DNA of 49,960 bases from Lachnospiraceae bacterium (GTDB lineage Bacteria > Bacillota > Clostridia > Lachnospirales > Lachnospiraceae): contig JAGBCB010000070.1 of the NCBI GenBank assembly GCA_017938145.1, positions 1 to 49,960 of the forward strand. The letters are read 5' to 3'. A program made the translations under genes and the position numbers. Shown here piece after piece: positions 44,248 through 49,960 of the stretch; position 1 is the stretch's first letter; each line of letters opens with the position of its first letter. A model generated the notes under the pieces. It made no database searches and was not told where the DNA came from. It saw only the letters and a list, made by a program, of their open reading frames with translations.

Positions 44248-45468
44248 TTACAACGCTTTACTAATCAATTCGTAGGTATCTTTTTCGGGCAATGGATTGT
44301 ATATGTAGCCGAGAGTGGTGGAAAGTTCCGTGTGTCCTAGTAATTCTCTGATGGCATCCAGAGGAACACCGTTAGATGCAAGCATACTTGCGTAGGTTTT
44401 TCGCATCTTATGGGTGCTTTTCGTTTGTATTCCTTGCCGTTCTGCGTATTTCTCCAAAACGTAAGCAATTTGTCTGCTTGTAATTCTCTCTCCATCACGT
44501 ACAAAAATATACTCGCTTTGCCGAGGAATTTGTTTCAGCAGTTCGATTGCCTTTGGTGGTACTGCTACAAAACGGTCAAGATGCGTTTTGGTATGGTCTG
44601 CCACATAACGGGTATTGCTTTCCTGCTCCCTTACTTCCTCACGGACAATATGCAGTGTGGTATTGTCCTCCCAATCGCTCCATTTTAACGCTACAAGCTC
44701 TCCAACACGCAAACCCAGATAGAAGTTCATTCGAACTGCTAAAAAGGCTAAATCGCCCGTTTCTGTAAATTTTGCATCAAGATAGTGGTTTAACTCTGCC
44801 AATTCATCCGTATTGAAAGTTTGTGTCTTTCCGGTTTTTCTTACTACCTGCCGATACTTCACAAGGATTTTAACCTCATTCATGGGATTAACGGCCAAAT
44901 ACTTTTTACGTACGGCATATTCAAACATACCAAGCAGAATAGTCTTTGCGTTTGTCCATTCCTTTCGGGCAAGGTTAAAATCTCTCACAATGCGGTTACA
45001 CTCCATTTCAAGCAGTAAAGAGTCAATTTGTTTTAACTTCATGGAATGAAGTTTGGAAGACTCAAAATACTTTCTGTAATGCTGCTTGTGTCGCGTAATG
45101 GTATTGGGACTTCCGGCAAGCTCGCTTTTGTAAGCAATCCATTCTTCGAAAAGATTATAAAAGGTTAGTTTTTCAAGGTGCGAGTTGGAAAAGTATAATG
45201 GAATAAGCTTCTCCAACAATTTTTCTTCTGTTTGTGCTTTGATGATTTTGTAGTTTCCATTTGCATCCTTAAATCGTGTCTGCCACCGTCCTTTCTCAGA
45301 AGATGGTGCAGTAAGGCTATAAGGGTGCATTTTCTTTACAAGGTCTATTTTTCTACTCATAGGTATTTCATCAAGCGCACTACCCACATTCAAAATATCA
45401 TACTTGGAATTGAGTTGCAATAATTCCAACAGATAATCTTGAAAAATGTCGTTATTCAATTTTTTCAC
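44248..45468 (-). CDS. int: Tyrosine recombinase / integrase
   Basis: 406 residues on the minus strand, ending about 235 bases from tRNA-Gly. The N-terminal part (about 60-95: SLTAPSSEKGRWQTRF, KDANGNYKII) is an arm-binding AP2-like domain, followed by a SAM-like core-binding domain (about 100-200). The catalytic domain shows Arg in GLRVGELVALKW, Lys in HTKTHLDRF, HxxR in STHKMRKTYAS, His in LGHTELSTTLGY, and the Tyr nucleophile just after (GYIYNP). The start is an apparent GTG at 45468 with no clear ribosome site. An internal Met at residue 37 is an alternative. It mediates integration and excision at tRNA-Gly. Confidence 0.95.
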   Translation of the reverse strand: MKKLNNDIFQDYLLELLQLNSKYDILNVGSALDEIPMSRKIDLVKKMHPYSLTAPSSEKGRWQTRFKDANGNYKIIKAQTEEKLLEKLIPLYFSNSHLEKLTFYNLFEEWIAYKSELAGSPNTITRHKQHYRKYFESSKLHSMKLKQIDSLLLEMECNRIVRDFNLARKEWTNAKTILLGMFEYAVRKKYLAVNPMNEVKILVKYRQVVRKTGKTQTFNTDELAELNHYLDAKFTETGDLAFLAVRMNFYLGLRVGELVALKWSDWEDNTTLHIVREEVREQESNTRYVADHTKTHLDRFVAVPPKAIELLKQIPRQSEYIFVRDGERITSRQIAYVLEKYAERQGIQTKSTHKMRKTYASMLASNGVPLDAIRELLGHTELSTTLGYIYNPLPEKDTYELISKAL

Positions 45469-46148
45469 CGCCAGTCTGTAAACGATTAGACTACGTTTGT
45501 CAAAAGACCAGTTGAAAATTTAATATTTTGTCGGTTTGAAAATATTATGCCTTTCCGCCGTATCCAGTGATTTTCTTCTCAAATATGCTTTGAAAATCCT
45601 AATAATTCGTTCGAAAAAATGAGTAACTATGAAAAATGAGGTTTCAAATAGTTATTTTTAACCATGAATTTCAGGGCGCAAAATAGTGATTTTCGGACTG
45701 TTCTACATTTCGGAACGGGTTATACATCAACCGAAAAAATGACAAAAATAATCTTTTTACAGCGCATAGATGGCGTGACGGTTGGCGGTAATATAAACTC
45801 ATGGAATTGTGGAGAGTATGGTGGATTGGTCGGGATGTTCGTTTTGGAAGTTGACGATTGTATGTCTGTAAAAAAAGTTATAATAAAAACAAGGTTTTTG
45901 AACAGAACATTTTTATCTCTATAAGCGATACTTGTTTATAGAGAATTTTTATTGGGTGGATTTTGTGATATAGGAACAATTTATTGACACATACACGGAC
46001 AATGAGTAGAATGTAGTTAGGTTGAATTTTGTAATGTATAGGAATTAATAAGTTAGAAATATGTTTTACTAGAAATAATTTTAAAGGTAAAAGAGATAGA
46101 CGAGCGGAAAACAAGACACGCATCTTATGAAGAGAGGTGGATTGCTAG
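45469..46148. other. AT-rich non-coding gap between integrase and cargo operon
   Basis: About 680 bases without a convincing gene. On the minus strand TTGACA (45498-45503) with a weak -10 (45475-45480) may drive the integrase. On the plus strand the cargo promoter sits at 45984-46012. A plus-strand frame at 45664-45924 lacks a ribosome site and any family pattern. The gap may hold excision and regulatory sites; nothing else is recognisable. Confidence 0.6.
45984..46012 (+). promoter_or_regulatory. Promoter of the island cargo operon
   Basis: TTGACA (45984-45989), 17-nt spacer, TAGAAT (46007-46012), about 135 bases before the first cargo start codon. Confidence 0.75.
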
Positions 46149-46772
46149 ATGAATTTACCAGATAATTTTAAAGTGTTATCTTTGGAGTTTTGTCGACAGA
46201 CAGATTTTCATAAAGAAGCAAGGATGTTGAATGATGAATTAGATAAAGCAACCAAAGAGAATGATATCCAATCATACATAAAAAGAAATGAAAAATGGTT
46301 TATTCCATTGTCGATACTTAAAAACTATGATTTCGGACATCATTTTGCGTGTGTTGTACCTGAATATTCACTTGGAAGTGAATATAGGGTTGATTATTTA
46401 CTTATTGGAAAAAATTCTATAGGATATCATTTTGTTTTAGTTGAATTTGAAGATGTTAATGTGGATTATAAAAATAAAACATCTAATTCTGAAACAGAAA
46501 AAGTGCGCAAGGGCTTAACACAGATAAGAGATTGGAAACGCTGGCTTGATAAAAATAAGAATTATTTTGAAAATAGTGAAGGCATAGCAGAATTTGGTAG
46601 GAATATACCAAGTTGGGGATTTTTCTATTGCTTGGTTGTCGGTAGGCGGGAGCAAATGAGTGATATGGCTAATCAATTACGAGGAGAAATGCAGAGTGAT
46701 TTACCAAGTTTAAAAATTATTTCTTATGATAGATTGGTTGACAATGTTTCATTGATGCACAATGGCATATAG
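46149..46772 (+). CDS. Shedu-like protein (DUF4263/SduA-type PD-(D/E)XK domain)
   Basis: 207 residues, ATG 46149 with GAGAGGTGG upstream. The pattern of a helical N terminus (QSYIKRNEKWFIPL), then ACVVPEYSLGSEYRVDYLL with Asp82, HFVLVEFED with Glu99 and Glu101, and the helix GLTQIRDWKRWLDKN matches the DUF4263 domain of Shedu (SduA) defence nucleases. In Shedu the second acidic motif is usually ExK; here the Lys position is Glu. That may alter metal binding or indicate a variant seen in shorter DUF4263 proteins. Typical SduA proteins are about 380 residues, so this is close to the bare domain. It is first in the cargo operon. Confidence 0.72.
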   Translation: MNLPDNFKVLSLEFCRQTDFHKEARMLNDELDKATKENDIQSYIKRNEKWFIPLSILKNYDFGHHFACVVPEYSLGSEYRVDYLLIGKNSIGYHFVLVEFEDVNVDYKNKTSNSETEKVRKGLTQIRDWKRWLDKNKNYFENSEGIAEFGRNIPSWGFFYCLVVGRREQMSDMANQLRGEMQSDLPSLKIISYDRLVDNVSLMHNGI

Positions 46773-46880
46773 TTTGATGTGTGATAAATGCAGGTTAATA
46801 AACATGTGTATATTACTTTTTAATATCTTATAGCAAGAATAAAACCTGCAATTATTGGAATTAGAAGGAGTGATTACGCA

Positions 46881-47969
46881 ATGGATAATAAAGCGGAGAA
46901 GGAATATTGCCATGGAAGAGATGAAGAATTTATTACATATTATTGTGCAATAAATGAACCCATTGCGGAAATTGTTATTCTGGATTATTTTACGAAGTTT
47001 GCGAAAGTAGAAAAATTGAGTAATATATTTGAAGATGATTTTTCAGTAAATTATAAAATCGAAATTCCGGTGGCCTTAATTGATATTCAATGTCTTTTGT
47101 GCTTTATGTTTATGAATAAGCATATTACTCCGCCAGCAACATTTGGTGTCGTATTAGCAGAAATATTTAGTATATATAATTCTATAGGAGAGAAAACAAA
47201 TATAGAAAAAGTATTTGAAATTAGTTTTGAAAACTATAAAAAACGTAATCCGAATGCAACTGATAAAGAATTAGAAAAATTTAGAAGAAAGGGAGAAAGT
47301 AAAATAAATTCATATAGGCAACATGATGATGATGTTCATAATGTTGTAGAAATTTTGAAATCGAGAATTGATGCTGATAAACACAAAACTATGGAAAAAT
47401 ATTGTAAGAACTATCCATTGAAGGTAATAGAAGAAGATAGATACTATGTGTTACATGTTCCAGAAAAATACATAAAGAAATATATAGGGGATAAATGTCC
47501 AAAGTTCCTTTATTACTATATGTTTGATAATCAGCAAAAATATGAAAAGGAATACGGGAAAGTGCTATTGAATTTGATGGAGCAAGGCGTAATTAAATCC
47601 CGTTGGAAAAATGAATTTTCATTATATATGCTTATTAAATCATATTTTCCATCTGCAATTTATCAATATCACGCTGAGTGGTTAAAAAAGCAGTCGTTAG
47701 ATATTTTCATTCCAGAGTATAAAATAGGAATAGAATATCAGGGAATTCAACATTATGAAGATGTTGCTGTTTTTAGAGGAACAGATGGCTTGTTGGAAAC
47801 ACAGAGACGTGATAAGATAAAAAAGGAGAAGTGTAAACTAAATGGTGTCACGTTAATTGAATGGCTATATACCGATAAAGTTGAAGAACAAAAACTAATA
47901 GATGTTTTAATAGAACATAATATTCCAATTCCGCAAAAGCAAGATATTGCTAATTTTTATAAAGAATAA
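46881..47969 (+). CDS. Cargo nuclease-like protein, C-terminal PD-(D/E)XK/Vsr-type endonuclease domain
   Basis: 362 residues, ATG 46881 with AGAAGGAGTG upstream. The N-terminal about 230 residues are of unknown family: a Cys-containing start (EYCHGRDEEFITYYC), a hydrophobic stretch (about 68-85) and charged helices (EKFRRKGESKINSYRQHDDD). The C-terminal about 110 residues have a compact endonuclease pattern: LDIFIPEYKIGIEYQGIQHY (Asp near 273, Glu near 285, Gln near 287), then an FRGTDG segment and QRRDKIKKEKCKLNGVTLIEW, as in Vsr/DUF559-type or restriction-like nucleases. It is probably a DNA nickase or nuclease effector. The gap of 108 bases from the DUF4263 gene contains no promoter I would trust. 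Confidence 0.65.
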   Translation: MDNKAEKEYCHGRDEEFITYYCAINEPIAEIVILDYFTKFAKVEKLSNIFEDDFSVNYKIEIPVALIDIQCLLCFMFMNKHITPPATFGVVLAEIFSIYNSIGEKTNIEKVFEISFENYKKRNPNATDKELEKFRRKGESKINSYRQHDDDVHNVVEILKSRIDADKHKTMEKYCKNYPLKVIEEDRYYVLHVPEKYIKKYIGDKCPKFLYYYMFDNQQKYEKEYGKVLLNLMEQGVIKSRWKNEFSLYMLIKSYFPSAIYQYHAEWLKKQSLDIFIPEYKIGIEYQGIQHYEDVAVFRGTDGLLETQRRDKIKKEKCKLNGVTLIEWLYTDKVEEQKLIDVLIEHNIPIPQKQDIANFYKE

Positions 47970-48047
47970 TATAAATAATTCAGCAAGGTATATTGTTTTT
48001 GGAATTTATGTAGTTGAAACTATTCTAATTGTAATGGGTTGGTATTT

Positions 48048-48842
48048 ATGAAATTATTATTTTGGAATACGCATAAAAATAAGAATATCAATGAATATGT
48101 TAGTAATTTGGTAGCAGAAAATGAAATAGATATCCTTATTTTAGCGGAGTATAGCGGTAATATTACTGAATTAGATTCTATTTTAGCGAAAAGTCAAAAG
48201 CGTCTTAAGAGGTGCAATACCATTGGCTCAGATAGGATAAAAATATGGAGTAATTATTTAGATGTGCAACCGGGTATTCAAGAAAAGCATTATTCGTTAC
48301 AAATTATCAATAATGAGTACATTGTATGCGGAGTCCATTTGTTTTCGAATTTAAATGGAGAGCGTAATGATGAAAGAGTCTTGCTTGCAAATAGAATAAT
48401 GGATGAAATAAGCAAATTGAAGCAAAAAATAAAGACGGATAAAGTTATTATACTGGGGGATATAAATGAATCTCCATATGAAAAAACAAGTTTAAGTGCA
48501 CTAGGATTTCATGGTATGCCGTCTTTGAATGTTAGTGATGATAAGACTAGAGTGGTTTCAGGGGTAGAATATGAAAAAATGTATAATCCTATGTGGAATT
48601 TATACGGTGACTTTGAGTATCCCCCAGGAACATATTATCGTTCGGAGTCAAACCTTTGTACAGCCGCATGGTACATGATAGATCAAATTATAATAAGTCA
48701 ATCAATGATTGGCTTATTAAATAGAAATGACTTGAAGATAATTGTAGAATGTATGGGAAATTCTTTGTATACTGAAAATAAACATCCAAATAAAAGGATT
48801 AGTGACCATTTTCCGATTATGTGTGGTTTTAATATTATGTAA
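48048..48842 (+). CDS. Endonuclease/exonuclease/phosphatase (EEP) fold protein
   Basis: 264 residues from ATG 48048. The ribosome site is weak; a TTG start at 48039 is possible. EEP motifs are seen in order: LLFWNTHKN (Asn7), ILAEYSG (Glu34), CGVHLFSN, ILGDINESPYE (Asp and Asn near 138-140), YMIDQIIIS, and RISDHFPI with the terminal Asp-His pair near 253. All catalytic positions of the DNase I-like fold appear present. Members cleave nucleic acids or phosphoesters of lipids and nucleotides. In this operon with two other nuclease-like proteins, a nucleic acid or nucleotide substrate is the natural guess, but it is not shown by the sequence. Confidence 0.82.
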   Translation: MKLLFWNTHKNKNINEYVSNLVAENEIDILILAEYSGNITELDSILAKSQKRLKRCNTIGSDRIKIWSNYLDVQPGIQEKHYSLQIINNEYIVCGVHLFSNLNGERNDERVLLANRIMDEISKLKQKIKTDKVIILGDINESPYEKTSLSALGFHGMPSLNVSDDKTRVVSGVEYEKMYNPMWNLYGDFEYPPGTYYRSESNLCTAAWYMIDQIIISQSMIGLLNRNDLKIIVECMGNSLYTENKHPNKRISDHFPIMCGFNIM

Positions 48843-48855
48843 AGGGAGGTATAGT

Positions 48856-49386
48856 ATGAATATAAAAGAATTTGATTTTGAGTTGAAAGATACAAAGACT
48901 CCAGAATGTGTGATAAAGGAATATGTGGGAAAAATATCAGAACGGACAAAGGGGATGGTAGTGTGTGATATTCTTTCATATAATGGAGAGACAGAGAGTT
49001 ATAGAAAGAGAAATGGTTGGTTCGCCACAGCGGAAATGATTGAAGAATTTGGTAAAGATATTACGATAGACATACAAAATAGTTTAGGTGAATTAGGTGA
49101 TATAGATAATAAATATGAAGTATTTCTTACTGTGAAGGGATTAGAACATTATAAGTATAGAATTATGTTTATACGTTATGGGGCAATATCATATCCTGTG
49201 ACTGTAGTCTTAAATGAAGATATTGCAGAAGCATATAGTGGTAAGTCTCAATATGAGTATATAGTAGGTTCTATGGCTGAATTAGAAGAAATGCTTGAGA
49301 AAATTTTTGATACAGAGTATTGCATGAGTTTGATACAAAATCTGATTTATGAGGCGTTGCGACAAGAGAGAAAAAATAGTCAGTAA
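48856..49386 (+). CDS. Unknown small cytosolic protein, last gene of the island
   Basis: 176 residues from ATG 48856, supported by AAGGGAGG directly upstream; a longer frame from 48802 overlaps the EEP gene and lacks a ribosome site. Soluble, acidic, mixed alpha/beta. Recognisable segments are a conserved-looking RKRNGWFATAEMIEEFGKDI, a beta-rich middle (YEVFLTVKGLEHYKYRIMFI) and an amphipathic C-terminal helix. I recognise no family. Only 13 bases separate it from the EEP gene, so the two are translationally linked; an immunity, regulatory or specificity role is possible. Confidence 0.75.
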   Translation: MNIKEFDFELKDTKTPECVIKEYVGKISERTKGMVVCDILSYNGETESYRKRNGWFATAEMIEEFGKDITIDIQNSLGELGDIDNKYEVFLTVKGLEHYKYRIMFIRYGAISYPVTVVLNEDIAEAYSGKSQYEYIVGSMAELEEMLEKIFDTEYCMSLIQNLIYEALRQERKNSQ

Positions 49387-49400
49387 TTTAAGAAGTATTT

Positions 49401-49409
49401 TTGTACCCA
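49401..49409. other. TTGTACCCA site near the right end of the island
   Basis: The same 9-mer is found at 44202, 44212 and 49729. Just after it, TTGTAGACACAC (49412-49423) is the inverse complement of GTGTGTCTACAA, seen near 44188 and 49714. It is therefore an inverted counterpart of the sequence beside the other sites. Confidence 0.45.
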
Positions 49410-49478
49410 CCTTGTAGACACACGTTGGGTAGTGCGCTAAACCCCTTTCTTTATGCGTATTTGCGAAAGACGGTGTAC

Positions 49479-49500
49479 TTCGAGTCCCGTCTCGCGCTCT
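49479..49500 (+). other. Right attachment site (attR)
   Basis: A perfect 22-bp copy of the tRNA-Gly 3' end, without the rest of a tRNA upstream (49420-49478 does not fold as one). It marks the island's right boundary. Confidence 0.88.
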
Positions 49501-49738
49501 TAAAAAAATGAGAGTTGGTTGGAAAACCAACTCTTATTTTTTTAAGAGCGCGAGTGCTCACGAACCCATGCAACATGCATGGGTTCTGAGTCGTCTACGT
49601 TCCACTTCGGTCCGTCCAGAACTGACATCCACTGGATGTCATGGACCGCTCCGTTCCGGTCCGCGCAGGACCGAGGTCCACTGGACCTCGTGCGCCCCGT
49701 CTCACGCAAAGTTTGTGTGTCTACAATTTTGTACCCAG
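49501..49738. repeat. tRNA terminator plus hairpin-array repeat, copy B
   Basis: It repeats 44015-44211, with a few substitutions and an extra segment of about 38 nt (near 49670-49707). That segment adds one more hairpin, CGAGGTCC with GGACCTCG. Frames across this repeat give similar short peptides in both copies but have no start signals. Confidence 0.88.
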
Positions 49739-49752
49739 AATGGTGAAAAATG

Positions 49753-49781
49753 TTTTCAAATGTAGGAAAATGTGCTATTAT
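49753..49781 (+). promoter_or_regulatory. Promoter at the right edge of the window
   Basis: TTTTCA (49753-49758), 17-nt spacer, TATTAT (49776-49781). It would drive a gene beginning beyond the window. Confidence 0.55.
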
Positions 49782-49831
49782 AGTATAGTAAAGATACTTT
49801 TGGATTTTTTATTGGGCAAAGGAGACCAGCT

Positions 49832-49849
49832 ATGAATAGTCAAGAATAA
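49832..49849 (+). CDS. Five-codon mini-ORF (possible leader peptide)
   Basis: ATG 49832 to TAA 49849 encodes MNSQE, with an AAAGGAG ribosome site correctly spaced at 49818-49824. Such short leaders control downstream genes by ribosome stalling. No downstream gene is visible in the window, so the role is a guess. Confidence 0.35.
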   Translation: MNSQE

Positions 49850-49902
49850 ATTTCAAAAACATTTGATTTTTCTTTGACTACCGAAAATGGCCGACTTTAA
49901 CT

Positions 49903-49924
49903 AGACCTTCAGTGAAGGCCTTTT
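49903..49924 (+). terminator. Small terminator-like hairpin after the mini-ORF
   Basis: CCTTC (49906-49910) pairs with GAAGG (49914-49918), extended by two pairs outside a mismatch, followed by TTTT. It would fit an attenuator behind the mini-ORF. Confidence 0.4.
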
Positions 49925-49960
49925 GAAAAAAATCTATGTAAAGCCTTTGCTAAGCTAAAT

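Larger units (their letters stand above)
43993..49500. mobile_element. Compact integrative island in tRNA-Gly
   Basis: Bounded by a 22-bp perfect direct repeat of the tRNA-Gly 3' end (43993-44014 and 49479-49500). A tyrosine integrase lies next to the tRNA and faces it, followed by an AT-rich four-gene operon in the opposite direction. No relaxase, replication, capsid or transfer genes are present, so it would need helper functions or be a satellite-type element. Size is about 5.5 kb. Base composition is visibly more AT-rich than the chromosome on the left. Confidence 0.88.

Noticed and set aside
43946-44264. Open frames across tRNA-Gly and the hairpin repeat, and the matching ones at 49508-49835
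   Set aside because: They read through a tRNA, a terminator and palindromic DNA; similarity between the two copies comes from the DNA repeat, not from a protein.
45664-45924. 86-codon open frame in the island
   Set aside because: No ribosome site, no family pattern, and composition like the surrounding non-coding DNA.

Overview
The window reads as a stretch of chromosome from a gut-type Lachnospiraceae (class Clostridia), probably a pectin degrader. The evidence is gene content: class III glutamine synthetase, a DUF5721 gene, Firmicute-style strong AGGAGG ribosome sites and sigma-A promoters, CIRCE control, Opp/Ssu-type transporters, and a large surface pectin methylesterase next to a PL9 pectate lyase. 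I cannot name the species from the sequence alone.

Layout. 1-8.8 kb is housekeeping: the 3' part of glgB with an unusual basic tail, an MscS channel, glnN, a secreted NlpC/P60-like protein, an ABC-F ATPase with a damaged second Walker A, and a TraX-like membrane protein. 8.86-9.6 kb is a type III toxin-antitoxin locus: a sigma-A promoter, three tandem RNA repeats, a leaky terminator and a ToxN/AbiQ-superfamily toxin gene, whose stop codon overlaps the start of a DUF5721 gene. 10.1-12.3 kb holds a Thr/Pro-repeat SGNH lipoprotein and a decayed AAA-ATPase/PD-(D/E)XK gene. 12.3-16 kb holds CIRCE-controlled htpG, a DegV protein, tRNA-Pro(CGG) and tRNA-Thr(CGT). 16-26.6 kb holds an SsuBC-like ABC pair without its binding protein and a five-gene oligopeptide transport operon whose proteins all carry unusual insertions, behind a long palindrome-rich leader. 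26.7-33.5 kb holds small membrane proteins, the radical SAM/TIGR03915 DNA-repair pair, a GNAT protein, a lipoprotein, a CYTH protein and an rRNA m5U methyltransferase.

33.8-43.7 kb is a pectin module of two giant secreted proteins. One is a 1675-residue pectin methylesterase with a LysM domain. The other is a 1558-residue pectate lyase with a C-terminal membrane anchor. The esterase would demethylate pectin and the lyase would cut the resulting polygalacturonate. They appear tethered to the cell by two different means.

From 43.9 kb a tRNA-Gly(GCC) gene carries a compact integrative island of about 5.5 kb. It has a tyrosine integrase facing the tRNA and a 22-bp repeat of the tRNA 3' end at both ends. 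Its AT-rich cargo operon encodes a Shedu-like (DUF4263) protein, a second PD-(D/E)XK-type nuclease, an endonuclease/exonuclease/phosphatase-fold protein and a small unknown protein. There are no transfer genes. This cargo looks like a candidate phage-defence system and is the best candidate in the window for something undescribed. Both island ends adjoin copies of an intergenic repeat packed with hairpins. The window ends in a leader with a promoter, a five-codon mini-ORF and a small terminator-like hairpin.
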